A DNA stretch of 64,000 nt from Pseudoalteromonas ruthenica (lineage in GTDB: Bacteria > Pseudomonadota > Gammaproteobacteria > Enterobacterales > Alteromonadaceae), in assembly GCF_008808095.1 (NCBI RefSeq), contig NZ_CP023397.1:248001-312000 (forward strand), given 5' to 3'. This document shows positions 1-9,664 of this stretch, piece after piece (position 1 is the first letter of the stretch; each line of letters starts with the position of its first letter). The position numbers and the translations under genes are program-made. Below the pieces are notes generated by a model. The model was not told the origin of the DNA, ran no database searches, and was given only the letters and a program-made list of their open reading frames with translations.

Positions 1-3000
1 AGCTCTTGGGGGCCTAAACTACTCAACATAGTTGAAGAGGTCGTGGCTTGCTACTTATCTGAAGTGGAAAAACTCGAGACAAAATCTTTGCTGAGTCCAC
101 AAGCCAACTTATTAGCAAATATTGGTATTGCGCAGTTTAATGATCGTGAATACATCACGCCCTATCACCCATTGACGTTAGCTTACTTTGCTCAGTTAGT
201 AACAGCGGCAAGTAGTGAAGACGATGCAAGTTTTGGCACATTACCAAGCGCCACCCTGAAAAGGCTGAATATCGAAGGTTTACTGCCTTTTGTATGGCAT
301 GCAACGCAAGGCTTTGCTTATAACCAAGCGCTAGCTGAAAATAGAATGTGGTGCGAGCTGGTGACCAACAAGGAGGCAAACCTTGATTATGTTAGGCCTC
401 TAGTTCGTCAAAAAGCCAATGAGTTCACCAAAGCCTTTGATGTGCTTTTTAACCAAGGTGCAAAAGAAACGCTCTACATCAATTCGATCAACAATGGCGA
501 TAATACGGCTCTATTCTTAGGCCTAGTAGACTACTTGAAAAAGTATTCACCTGATCAAGCCAATCGTATTCATGTCAATCTTTACGATAAGAAGCTACAA
601 CGCACTTATTTTGACGAGTTTGCCGACGCCCCAAGCTATGACGAGCTTAAAGAGATTGCACAATTAGGAAGTGAAAAAGACAAAGCCGATGCGGTTGCAG
701 ACATGCTTAAAAACCGCATTACGTACAGCAAATTTAAGTTGGGTGATGATTTAGAAAGCTTTAATTATGCTCACATTAGCTTTGTTCGCAACGACACCAA
801 AGTAGAGCCAATTCCTGTTGATGTGCAAACTGAAAAAACGGGTGTTGCTTGTCATGGTTTGCTTGCTGGTGAAACGGCGTACAACGAGCAAAATACCTAT
901 TTTACCACTTATGGCTTAAACGGTATTGCCAGCGACGATAAGCCTAGCCTTAAGCTTAGCGGCCACTTTAACAACCTAGCTAAAGCAGCATGGAGCAGCC
1001 AAAAGTACGAAACCAATAACGGACTAGCGCTCAAAGTAGCTGGTGAACTCTCGCAGTTGTTGGAACATGTATACGATAACTCAGTATGGACGGTGATCAT
1101 TGACCCTAAAGTGACGTTAGACTTTTTTAAAGCACAAAAAGACGCAGTACTGATCCACTACTCAGATAACTTTTCTAACTCAGCAAACTATGATGCCATT
1201 ACCGTAACCAAGCGTCGTGACTTATACGACCAAGTGTTATCTCAGGGCGTAAAAGGGTTAATTGACGAGTTTAATGCCTTTAACGGCGAATGGCTGCTGA
1301 AAATGATCACGTGCAACGACAATGAGCGTAAGGAAAAGAAAAGCATTATTGGAGCCTATAAATACGTGAATTGCCTGTTACACCAAAGCGATATTACTTG
1401 GGTACCCATGAGTGTGGCTGAAATGCTACGAGTAGCAGGTAATGTGGGCTTTAAAATGAGTGAAAGCGAATTCTCTCGTTTTGCTCAGGGGTTTAAGAGT
1501 GGTGCGATTTCCGATGACGTGCTATTTGTTGGTTTCAAAGAGGGCAAAATGTACTTATTGCCACTCGAAGTCAAAATTGGCCAAAAGCGCAGTCATGGTA
1601 AAGGGGTGAAACAAGCCAAAGAGCTCAAGCGCTACTTAGTCGAAAACTTGTTTGGCCGTAACGATTTAGCTGGGCATTTATATCGTGGCCTTTTTGTGCG
1701 ACAGATTTTAATGCAAGTGGATAAGTTCGAGTTATACAAAGTCTACGCACCTGGCTATTTTGATGAGCTTAAAGCAAACCGCGCGTGGTGGCTGCAAGGG
1801 GATTACCAAGTAGCCGATTTAGCCCAGTACCCCCAAGGTTTTATGATGGCCTTTTTTGAAAATGCCGACTACGCCAAAGAAGAGTTTGTTGTTGAAGATG
1901 ACATACTGCAAATAAAGCTCCCAAGCGCCAACTTAAATAAGTTCATCAGCACGGAGTTGCAGTCGCTATTTGAAAATATTACTAGCAGCTCGCTTTGTCA
2001 TATCCCCGAAGAATATATTCTCCGTGGAGACACATCCTCGGTAATTAATGACCAAAGCGAGTCACTAGAGCCAGAAGTTGCGGCCACAGAATCTACGGCT
2101 GATGATTACGAGGTTCAACAGACTGAGCTACAAAATGTAGCGGAGGTTAAGGCTCCAATTGTGGCACCTGAGGCGGCAGTTGATGAGCCACTAAAAGTAT
2201 TGGTTGGTCATGAAATTAAAGATAACTCGCAAGTGCATTGGGAGCCCACTAATACCGCCAAGTTTATGAATACCAACTCAGGTATTATTGGCACCATGGG
2301 CACGGGTAAAACTCAGTGTACTAAGTCAGTGGTAACGCAGCTTTACCGTAATCAACACCAAAATGTGGATGGTAAACCAATTGGTATTCTTATTTTCGAT
2401 TATAAGTCTGACTACGTTGACGAGAAGTTCCTAAATACCACCAAGGGCAAAAAGTTTAACCTTCATAAACTTCCCTATAACCCGCTGAGTTTATTTGGCG
2501 ATACACCCATGTTACCAGTGCACACGGCGCGAGGCTTTTCAGAAACCATGGGTAGAGCGTTTAACTTAGGCACGAAACAGCAACTTAGACTAAGAAAGCT
2601 AATTAGCGAAGCGTATGACATGGCAGGGATCCACAAAGCGGATCAATCTACGTGGAGCAAAGCTGCGCCGACCATGGCCGATTTATGGTCGTTATTCCTC
2701 GACAGCGACCCAGCTGAAGACTCCTTATACGCTGCGCTCGAAAGCGTGTGCGAACTTGAAGTATTTGAGGATGACAACACCAAGTGCATGTCACTTTATG
2801 ACCTAGTAGACGGCATTACAGTTGTAGAACTGGCTGGTTACCCGAGTGAAGTTCAAAACTTAGTGGTAGCACTCACACTCGACTTATTCTATTCACAAAT
2901 GCAAAAGCAAGGTAAGCCCGAAGTGCAAGGCGACTTTAGGCAAGTGACTAAACTGGTGCTGGTGGATGAAGCAGACAACTTTATGTCGCAAAACTTTCCA

Positions 3001-3315
3001 AGCCTGCGAAAAATTCTAAAAGAAGGGCGTGAATATGGTGTGGGTGTGATTTTATCAACCCAAGATATTACGCATTTTAAAACCGGTGAAAACGACTATT
3101 CAGCGTACATTTTAAGCTGGATTGTGCACCGTGTGGCACAAATTAAAAACCAAGATATTAAAGGTATTTTCAATGTGGATGATAAGTCAGAGCAAGAGCT
3201 ACTGATGAAAAATATCCGCGAGCTAGAAAAGCATACCAGCCTTTATATCAACGGTGAAAAGCAAATTAAGCGTATTAAAGATAAAGCGTTTTGGGAGTTA
3301 TTGAGTGACGCCTAA
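1..3315 (+). CDS. dndH: DndH-type phosphorothioation-dependent restriction ATPase, 5' partial
   Basis: The reading frame is open from base 1, so the gene begins outside the window; the GTG at 43 is only an internal codon. About 1,104 residues are visible, against roughly 1,700 for full DndH/DptH as I recall the family. The C-terminal third is a HerA/FtsK-like P-loop ATPase. Its Walker A GTMGTGKT is encoded near 2290 and its Walker B LVLVDEAD near 2961. A charged, proline-rich linker near 2040-2200 separates it from the N-terminal region. DndF, DndG and DndH together attack DNA lacking phosphorothioate marks in hosts with DndBCDE. The stop overlaps the start of the next gene by 11 bp. DndF and DndG are presumed to lie just upstream, outside the window. 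Family call is from motif layout and context; no alignment was run. Confidence 0.82.
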   Translation, partial: SSWGPKLLNIVEEVVACYLSEVEKLETKSLLSPQANLLANIGIAQFNDREYITPYHPLTLAYFAQLVTAASSEDDASFGTLPSATLKRLNIEGLLPFVWHATQGFAYNQALAENRMWCELVTNKEANLDYVRPLVRQKANEFTKAFDVLFNQGAKETLYINSINNGDNTALFLGLVDYLKKYSPDQANRIHVNLYDKKLQRTYFDEFADAPSYDELKEIAQLGSEKDKADAVADMLKNRITYSKFKLGDDLESFNYAHISFVRNDTKVEPIPVDVQTEKTGVACHGLLAGETAYNEQNTYFTTYGLNGIASDDKPSLKLSGHFNNLAKAAWSSQKYETNNGLALKVAGELSQLLEHVYDNSVWTVIIDPKVTLDFFKAQKDAVLIHYSDNFSNSANYDAITVTKRRDLYDQVLSQGVKGLIDEFNAFNGEWLLKMITCNDNERKEKKSIIGAYKYVNCLLHQSDITWVPMSVAEMLRVAGNVGFKMSESEFSRFAQGFKSGAISDDVLFVGFKEGKMYLLPLEVKIGQKRSHGKGVKQAKELKRYLVENLFGRNDLAGHLYRGLFVRQILMQVDKFELYKVYAPGYFDELKANRAWWLQGDYQVADLAQYPQGFMMAFFENADYAKEEFVVEDDILQIKLPSANLNKFISTELQSLFENITSSSLCHIPEEYILRGDTSSVINDQSESLEPEVAATESTADDYEVQQTELQNVAEVKAPIVAPEAAVDEPLKVLVGHEIKDNSQVHWEPTNTAKFMNTNSGIIGTMGTGKTQCTKSVVTQLYRNQHQNVDGKPIGILIFDYKSDYVDEKFLNTTKGKKFNLHKLPYNPLSLFGDTPMLPVHTARGFSETMGRAFNLGTKQQLRLRKLISEAYDMAGIHKADQSTWSKAAPTMADLWSLFLDSDPAEDSLYAALESVCELEVFEDDNTKCMSLYDLVDGITVVELAGYPSEVQNLVVALTLDLFYSQMQKQGKPEVQGDFRQVTKLVLVDEADNFMSQNFPSLRKILKEGREYGVGVILSTQDITHFKTGENDYSAYILSWIVHRVAQIKNQDIKGIFNVDDKSEQELLMKNIRELEKHTSLYINGEKQIKRIKDKAFWELLSDA

Positions 3316-4188
3316 TGAATTACGTGCAGCAATATTAGGCGTTAAGCGTTGGAGCCGTGCTGATCAGCGTGCGCCTAATAAACCATTAATGATGGCTTAT
3401 GCACTCGCTAAATATATTCAAGGGCACGGTCAAATGTTTAGCTATGAAGGTGAGGTTGATAGAGACGTTTACCTTTTGCTAAAGCGTTTTGGCCCTTCTC
3501 GAAAGGCCTATCATCCTGAATATCCTTTTTGGCGTTTGGTCAATGATGGTATATGGCGTATAGACAACGCAGAAGAGTGTATCCCAAGAAGTAGTAATAC
3601 TGACGCTAAAAAATCCGAGTTAATAAAGCACCAAGTAACAGGTGGCTTTAGCGATGAGATTTTTATCAGCTACTAAAAAACGATACGCAACTAGCTACAG
3701 AGCTGTTAGAAACAATACTTTCCGAGAGTTTTCCTGAAAGTATTGTGCCTGAAATTACAACTCAACTTGGTTTAGAGTTTACTTTTAAGCAAGTTCAAAA
3801 ACGCGATCCCAATTTTAGGCGTGAGGTGCTAAATGCCTATAACGGCAAATGTGCAATTTGTGGTTTTGATGCTCGGTTGAATGATGACTTATTTGCAATA
3901 GAAGCTGCACATATAAAATGGAAACAATTTTATGGGCCATGCTCAGTAAATAATGGGTTAGCTCTTTGCTCTATTCATCATAAAGCTTTAGATAAGGGGG
4001 TTATCACAATTACACCAGAAATGATGGTTAAAGTATCAAATGCTTTAAATGGAAGTGGAGTGGTTGAAAAATTGTTCTGGGGTTTTGATAGTAAACAAAT
4101 TCAATTGCCTCGTCAGTCTAAATTTTTACCGTTAGGGTCTTATTTTGAATGGCATAGAGATAATGTTTTCAAACAAGCCAAAGCTTGA
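3305..4188 (+). pseudogene. SBD-HNH phosphorothioated-DNA-binding endonuclease, frameshifted
   Basis: Two frames together make one protein of about 293 aa. The first part (GTG at 3305, stop at 3676) is a sulfur-binding domain of the ScoMcrA/EcoWI type, with the KKSELIKH segment and the YHPEYPFWRL motif that forms the sulfur pocket region in known SBDs. The second part (open from about 3667, ending 4188) is an HNH nuclease: CxxC (CAIC), AAHI, then NNGLALCSIHH and a following Asp. The frames join at the five-T run 3660-3664. Removing two T gives an uninterrupted EIYQLL junction, which fits relatives as I remember them, and a total length divisible by three. Such enzymes cleave near phosphorothioate sites in foreign DNA, so the intact protein would be odd beside Dnd modification. 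As read, SBD and HNH would be separate peptides at best. A sequencing error is possible. Confidence 0.8.
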
Positions 4189-4235
4189 GTAGGTTTTACC
4201 AGTTAGTGTAATAATAGTTAAAAAAGGAGAACTAT

Positions 4236-4403
4236 ATGTCACCTGAGGAAATTCTTGATTCTGCCTCTCCTGAGGTTAGAGAAGTAATAATGGAAATCAT
4301 TAAAATAGAAAAAGGCTACAGGCACTATCAAAACACAATAGAAGAAAAGGAAAGGCGGATTGCTTCACAAATTCAAAAGTGTATAGAAGGTAAGGCCAAA
4401 TGA
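4236..4403 (+). CDS. 55-aa charged helical protein, first gene of the Pbe-like operon
   Basis: An ATG at 4236 follows a strong ribosome site AAGGAGA at 4224-4230. The 55-aa product begins MSPEEILDSASPEV and is rich in Glu, Lys and Ile, probably one or two amphipathic helices or a short coiled coil. Its TGA overlaps the ATG of the SMC-like gene (ATGA, 4400-4403), a sign of translational coupling. I do not recognise the family. Position suggests a small partner or regulator of the ATPase. The good ribosome site, the coupling and codon use like its neighbours make it a likely real gene. Confidence 0.72.
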   Translation: MSPEEILDSASPEVREVIMEIIKIEKGYRHYQNTIEEKERRIASQIQKCIEGKAK

Positions 4404-6442
4404 AACTAAAAACACTTACGCTTACTAACTATAGGCAATTTAACAGCGTAAATGCATTGCAATTCTCTATAGACCCTCAAAAGAACATTACTGTAATTCA
4501 CGGTGAAAATGGTGCTGGTAAAACTTCAATTCTAAATGCTTTTAAGTGGTGCTTTTACGGTGAAGTAGACTTTGACTCAGGGACGGAAAATTTACTTAAT
4601 GAGCAGTCAATAGCAGAAGCTAGTCCTGGTGACGAAGTACCGTGTGAAGTTTCTGTTAAATTTATTCATGAGAACACCCTTTATACTGCTAAACGAAAGC
4701 AACTGCATAAAAAGTATGAAGATGACAACATTGAAAAATTAGGTAGTTCATTTTTTACTTTGGAGTGGATTGATAAAGACTCTGGCGAAAAGAAAGCATC
4801 TAATAATCCTGAAACGCATATAAATCAGATTTTACCTAAATCACTTCACAGTTACTTTTTCTTCAATGGTGAAAGGATAGAAAAATTGGCTAGCTCATCT
4901 TCGTCAGGAGATATTAAACATGCGATAAAATCAATTATGGGACTTCAAATAATTGAGAGAGGCAAAAAGCATCTTGATGAATATGTGATTAATTCTTTTA
5001 GAAAAGAAATGAAATCTCATGCAAGTGAATCTGAGTTGGCTAAGGCAATGGAAATAGAAGAGAGCCTAATTGCAAAGCTGAGCAGCAAAAATGTTGAGCT
5101 GGAAAACTTGGAAAAAACACATTTGCAGTTACAAAAATCAATAAAGGAAATAGGAAACCGCCTAGAAGAAATTAAAGAATCTGCACTGCTGCAAAAAAGG
5201 CGAGATGAAATAGAAGAAAGAATTACAACAATAAGAAAAGAACTTGAAGACAACAAAGCGTCTCTTAGCCTCGAAATATCAAAGAAAGGCTTTTTAGGCT
5301 TTTTTGATAAGACTGCACAGTCTGTAAAAGATGTTCTAGACGAGAAGAGAGAAAAAGGTGAATTGCCTTATAGGATAAGAGAGCAATTTATTGATGACTT
5401 ACTAGAAGATGGATATTGCATTTGCGGAACTGATATTTCAGAAGGAACTGAAGCATCATCAATGCTTAGACGATATAAATCAAAAGCTTCTTCAAAGTCT
5501 ATGGAGGATGCATTTATAGAGCTTTCAGGAAGTCTGCAACACATAGAGCCGCAAAGAAAATCTCTATTTGATGCTATTAAGACACTGCAAGTAAAAAGGA
5601 AAAACTTAGATGCTGAAAGACATAAATTAATAGGTGAATTGGATACTATTTCGAATGATGTCGGAGTTATTGAACAAGCAGCGCATCTGGAAGAGCGAAG
5701 AAAAGGACTAGATCTACAAAAATATAAAACTATTGAATCTATTGGTGAAGTTAAGAGTGAAATTAAGAAGCTTGATGAGGAGCTAAAGGGAGCTGAAAAA
5801 TCGAGAAAAAAATTAGCTGATAGTGAACAAGTAAAGTCTGTTGTTAAAAAGAGGTTCGACATAGCAGAAGAAAGTTCAATAGTATTAGGTAAACTCTTAG
5901 AGTCATTATCCGATAGCATAAAAACTAAATTGTCTGAACGTGTTAATGAAGTATTTCAAAGCATAATCAGAAAAAACTATTGGGCCGAAATTGACGACAA
6001 CTATGCATTGCAAATATTTAAAGATATCTCTGGCAGAGGTAAACAAGTTGTAACTGAAAAGTCTACTGGCGAGAGCCAAATAACTAGTTTGGCTTTTATA
6101 TCGTGTATTGTTAGCTTGGCTAAAGAAAATGAAGAAAAGTCTAATGGCCTGGCCCAAGGTGGAATTTTTCCTATCGTAATGGACTCTCCCTTCGGTTCTT
6201 TAGATGATGATTACAGAACGCTTATAGCTAAGTACGTACCGGAGTTAGCTGAGCAAATAATCGTATTTGTATCTTCTTCACAATGGAAAGGATCTGTGGA
6301 AAATGAGTTTTCAGGGGCCGTAAACTTGCACAACAGTCTGATTTATTACTCTCCTAAACTAGAGGGAGAAGAAACAGAGTTTTTAAAAAGAAGCGAGACC
6401 TTTGAAAGGACTGAAATTAGCGAGGGATACTATGACCGATAG
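4400..6442 (+). CDS. SMC/Rad50-like ATPase of Dnd-associated restriction module
   Basis: This 680-aa protein starts MKLKTLTLTNYRQF, with Walker A GENGAGKTS near residue 35. Long coiled coils occupy roughly residues 200-290 and 370-530. A short Cys-x-Cys hinge (YCICG, about 340) lies between them and is reminiscent of, but shorter than, a zinc hook. An ABC signature-like STGESQ lies near 555 and Walker B IVMDSPFGSLDDD near 592. It resembles DndD in plan but is a separate paralogue; the locus has its own dndD at 12276-14267. It overlaps the 55-aa gene upstream by 4 bp and the next gene by 11 bp. Inference: it is the DNA-sensing or motor part of a Pbe-like exclusion module. Base composition is clearly AT-rich compared with genes after 20 kb, consistent with transfer. 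Confidence 0.78.
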   Translation: MKLKTLTLTNYRQFNSVNALQFSIDPQKNITVIHGENGAGKTSILNAFKWCFYGEVDFDSGTENLLNEQSIAEASPGDEVPCEVSVKFIHENTLYTAKRKQLHKKYEDDNIEKLGSSFFTLEWIDKDSGEKKASNNPETHINQILPKSLHSYFFFNGERIEKLASSSSSGDIKHAIKSIMGLQIIERGKKHLDEYVINSFRKEMKSHASESELAKAMEIEESLIAKLSSKNVELENLEKTHLQLQKSIKEIGNRLEEIKESALLQKRRDEIEERITTIRKELEDNKASLSLEISKKGFLGFFDKTAQSVKDVLDEKREKGELPYRIREQFIDDLLEDGYCICGTDISEGTEASSMLRRYKSKASSKSMEDAFIELSGSLQHIEPQRKSLFDAIKTLQVKRKNLDAERHKLIGELDTISNDVGVIEQAAHLEERRKGLDLQKYKTIESIGEVKSEIKKLDEELKGAEKSRKKLADSEQVKSVVKKRFDIAEESSIVLGKLLESLSDSIKTKLSERVNEVFQSIIRKNYWAEIDDNYALQIFKDISGRGKQVVTEKSTGESQITSLAFISCIVSLAKENEEKSNGLAQGGIFPIVMDSPFGSLDDDYRTLIAKYVPELAEQIIVFVSSSQWKGSVENEFSGAVNLHNSLIYYSPKLEGEETEFLKRSETFERTEISEGYYDR

Positions 6443-6872
6443 AGTAAGAAAGCCAGAAAAATATGACTCGTTACTTAAGCTACTTAAAGATGAAGAAAAG
6501 GTATTTTCCTCGTACAAAGATATTTTAGTTTTTGCAGCATGTTTAGCTAAATCTAGAGGACAAATAAGAGAGCAATTTTCTAAATCGTCAGAGCCGATTC
6601 CAATTCATGTGTTTAATGGTGAATTTGATATAGCGGTAATGAACAGTATTGCTATAACAGAGCCAGATGAGTGCGAAGTACATTTTTTGTCAGATGACAA
6701 TCACGATAGAAAAGTCCTAATCTTTGAAGAATATGCGGCAGCAGGGTTAAAAATTATTAGTGAAGAAGTTTTAGATAGAGGAAAGAGCATTCTAGACTCT
6801 TTCGTCGAGCTACTAGCTGATGAAGAAGCTGATAGCAGCGTTATCGATGATATATCCTCTTTAACACTGTAG
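6432..6872 (+). CDS. DNA phosphorothioation-associated protein 4 homologue
   Basis: The chosen start is ATG 6432 (MTDRVRKPEKY), inside the end of the SMC-like gene (11-bp overlap). The open frame reaches back to 6402 but without a better start. The 146-aa product is soluble and has no recognised catalytic motif. Its length, the opening RVRKPEKY and the segment LVFAACLAKSRG match my memory of the family named 'DNA phosphorothioation-associated protein 4', seen only next to dnd genes. It sits 8 bp before the sigma/alpha-CTD-like gene, in one operon. Role unknown; position between two large DNA-binding proteins suggests a complex subunit. Confidence 0.7.
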   Translation: MTDRVRKPEKYDSLLKLLKDEEKVFSSYKDILVFAACLAKSRGQIREQFSKSSEPIPIHVFNGEFDIAVMNSIAITEPDECEVHFLSDDNHDRKVLIFEEYAAAGLKIISEEVLDRGKSILDSFVELLADEEADSSVIDDISSLTL

Positions 6873-6880
6873 GCGGAAGT

Positions 6881-9664
6881 ATGAGAAAAACATTTAAATT
6901 TTCTCCAGCAATTATTCATGTAGATAGAAGAGGTAACGAAGTAAACGGACGTATTGTTTACAATATTCCTTTTCAAGAAGCACTCTCACTGTTTCCTTTT
7001 ACATTCCGTAAAAATGAAGGCTACTTTGTTACGGAAGAGGAATTCCAGAATTTTGAGAAAAATAATCCCACGGATGCAATTGAGTTTTGCATTCAGGAAT
7101 TAAATGTGGATGATGTATGCACTCCTCAAGAATCAGCTACCAATAATAATCAAAAACAAAATACCTGCGTTCAGAGCCATAATCCTGAATCCATAAGGGA
7201 AGATCTTATTCCTAAACTCAAGGAACTATTAGACTCTAACTTAGTGTCATGCTCTGTCAGAACGGCAAACATCATTAAAATAGCATTTGCCAACCAAACT
7301 ACGCTTTATAGTGACGAGCTTACCCAAAACATTAGAACAAAGTTTGCTAACTGTGGTGAAAAGTCAGAAAAAGAAATCAGGGCATTAATTTCAGAATATG
7401 ACTTAAAACAGGATCTTATTGGAAATCATCAAACATACGATGAACTTGATGATGACATGGATTTGATGCCCAAACTACTAAACCTCATAGAACAAAAAAA
7501 AGCTACTTGCTCGGTAAGAACGTCAAATATCATTAAAAATGCCGTAGAAGCCCATAACACGTTATTTAAGTCAGACCTAAGCGGTAGTTTCAAATACAAG
7601 TTTGCTCATTGCGGAAGAAAGTCGGAAGAAGAAATAAGAAACTTAATAGACGAGCACATTACTTCAGGCATTGAAAATGATGGTTCATCTTTTATTTCAG
7701 GTTGCTTTACCCAGGACTTATTAAACCTAAAGCCTGTGAAGGATGATAGGTTTTTAGCCTCTCTTTTTAGACTCTACCCCTCGGATCTGCGTTTACCTAA
7801 ACTTATAGAAGAAATAATTTCTAACGCCTTTAATAGTGCTCCGAATTTGGCTTATTGCCAATATTTAGTCCTTAAAGACCTAATTTTGAGTGATTCAAAA
7901 TTTATAAATATAAATTCTGAAGAGATCACTGTTAATACTTTTAGAGAAGCTTTAGAAGACATATACAAGCTAAACTCTGCTGAAGAAATCAAATTGGAAT
8001 TGTCAGACCTGTTAAATGGTGTGTGCATACAAGATTCGACATATAAACAGATCGAGGCCATATATCTAGCTCAACTAGACACAATCCGTAACTGCGACAT
8101 TTCAGACTACCAAGCGTTGAGAAAGCTCATACCAGAGGCAGTTTTTAAAAATGAAAGAGGAGTTGGTTGTATTGTAGGACGATTATTAGCCACAGAAAAA
8201 TTGACTCTTGAGGAGTTAGGTGAGATTTACGGAGTAACCAGAGAAAGAATTAGGCAAATTGAAAAAGCCACAACAAGCAAATTACTCCTATCAAAAACAG
8301 CGTATTGCTGGCTTTTACTTGAAATGTTTTTGTCCAGGCAAAGTGAATATTTAAAGAAGTCATTAGCAATAAAATCTGGAATCATTCATAAAAATCAAGT
8401 TGAAGACCTATTTGAATCATTTCCTAGCTGGGTTAAAAACCTATTAAGAATAAAGGATGGCTATCAAAGTGCCTTAAGTGCAGTTAGCACACGTCGTAAT
8501 GATTTCTTCGTTTTAGAGAACTTCTTTGAGTATTACGAAAGCAAAATAGAAAATTCAGCTTGGTTTAAACATATTTGTGAAGTTCTATCATTAACTCATA
8601 CAACTAATGCTGAAATAAAAAGTTTAGCGCCTTTTTTAAGCGAAGAAGCAATTACTTTTTTTAAATCTAATAAGCAGACGTTATCTATAGAAAAGTCTAT
8701 AGAAGATATTTGTGCTAGCGTTGTTAACTTTCACGGATATCCGATGAAAATGGAAGAGGTCTATTCTAAGTATAGTGATGAAGTCCGTGACCCCAGAGAT
8801 ATGCGGACTGTGGCTAATATTATTATGGACTCAGAGCAGTTTTTGATAATGGATCGTGGGACGTACGGAACATATGATATTTTACCTTTTAAAGGTGATG
8901 TCGTTAAAAGGATTCGTGATTTATCTTTTAGTCATCTTAGCTCAAACCTTGAAAAGAAATATATTTCAGCGGCCGACTTGCATAAGATATTATCTAGTCG
9001 TGTTGCTATAGATAAAGTGTCCCGATATGCCATATATGGCATATTACAAGACGATAAGAGGTTTTATTGTCATCGATATGGACTGAAAATTGGCCTAAGC
9101 AGTAACTTCTCAGAAAGTGATTTGATCGCATTCGGAGAAATTTTAACTAACTCTTTGTTGAAGTGTGGGCCTTTGTCTGTAAAAGACATGCAAATTCAAG
9201 CGAATCAAATAGGAGATTATCACGACCAAACTATAGTTACAGAGCTTGCGCGAAGTAACCATATTGTAAGGTTAGAACGTGGTTTATATGGCTTAATTGG
9301 TAAGCATATAAGTATCTTAGACTTAGCCTGTGCTGAATATATTAGCTTGTTTTATTTACAGAAAAAGAATAGAACAATTCATTTTATATTGGAAAAAATA
9401 GAAAAGTTCCACAAAAAGTTAGAGTACGAAACTCTATTAGACTACCTAAGAAAGAATTCAGTTAACATTGAAGTTTCCGATGACTTTTTGAAAATAACTA
9501 GTCCTATTGAATTAAGCTCTTGGACTCCATCTTTCCACGCAATTTCAAACCTATCAGAAATTCAAAGTCGCATTAGAGAAATCCATAGAGAATTGACGCT
9601 ACAAGACGATCAGGAAGACGAAGGATTAAACTCTTCAGCAATAATTAAGGAGTTAGGGTTTTAA
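6881..9664 (+). CDS. 927-aa Dnd-associated protein with alpha-CTD-like repeats and sigma region 4-like HTH
   Basis: Two tandem internal repeats of about 64 residues are visible, roughly 109-172 and 195-258. Each has CSVRT(A/S)NIIK, a spacer and then CG(E/R)KSE(K/E)EIR(A/N)LI. The pattern matches the C-terminal domain of RNA polymerase alpha (LSVRSAN ... GKKS-x-x-EI), a DNA-binding fold. Near 441-470 lies LEELGEIYGVTRERIRQIEK, typical of sigma-70 region 4, which reads -35 elements. The rest is helical and not recognised. It starts 8 bp after the previous gene and its TAA overlaps the next ATG by one base. The domain reading is by eye. Inference: it recognises DNA for the restriction module rather than directing transcription, since no sigma region 2 is seen. 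Confidence 0.72.
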   Translation: MRKTFKFSPAIIHVDRRGNEVNGRIVYNIPFQEALSLFPFTFRKNEGYFVTEEEFQNFEKNNPTDAIEFCIQELNVDDVCTPQESATNNNQKQNTCVQSHNPESIREDLIPKLKELLDSNLVSCSVRTANIIKIAFANQTTLYSDELTQNIRTKFANCGEKSEKEIRALISEYDLKQDLIGNHQTYDELDDDMDLMPKLLNLIEQKKATCSVRTSNIIKNAVEAHNTLFKSDLSGSFKYKFAHCGRKSEEEIRNLIDEHITSGIENDGSSFISGCFTQDLLNLKPVKDDRFLASLFRLYPSDLRLPKLIEEIISNAFNSAPNLAYCQYLVLKDLILSDSKFININSEEITVNTFREALEDIYKLNSAEEIKLELSDLLNGVCIQDSTYKQIEAIYLAQLDTIRNCDISDYQALRKLIPEAVFKNERGVGCIVGRLLATEKLTLEELGEIYGVTRERIRQIEKATTSKLLLSKTAYCWLLLEMFLSRQSEYLKKSLAIKSGIIHKNQVEDLFESFPSWVKNLLRIKDGYQSALSAVSTRRNDFFVLENFFEYYESKIENSAWFKHICEVLSLTHTTNAEIKSLAPFLSEEAITFFKSNKQTLSIEKSIEDICASVVNFHGYPMKMEEVYSKYSDEVRDPRDMRTVANIIMDSEQFLIMDRGTYGTYDILPFKGDVVKRIRDLSFSHLSSNLEKKYISAADLHKILSSRVAIDKVSRYAIYGILQDDKRFYCHRYGLKIGLSSNFSESDLIAFGEILTNSLLKCGPLSVKDMQIQANQIGDYHDQTIVTELARSNHIVRLERGLYGLIGKHISILDLACAEYISLFYLQKKNRTIHFILEKIEKFHKKLEYETLLDYLRKNSVNIEVSDDFLKITSPIELSSWTPSFHAISNLSEIQSRIREIHRELTLQDDQEDEGLNSSAIIKELGF

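Noticed and set aside
5368..5919. 183-aa frame on the - strand inside the SMC-like gene
   Set aside because: Ser/Leu-rich shadow of the AT-rich coding strand; no ribosome site, no domain, fully covered by a well-supported ATPase.
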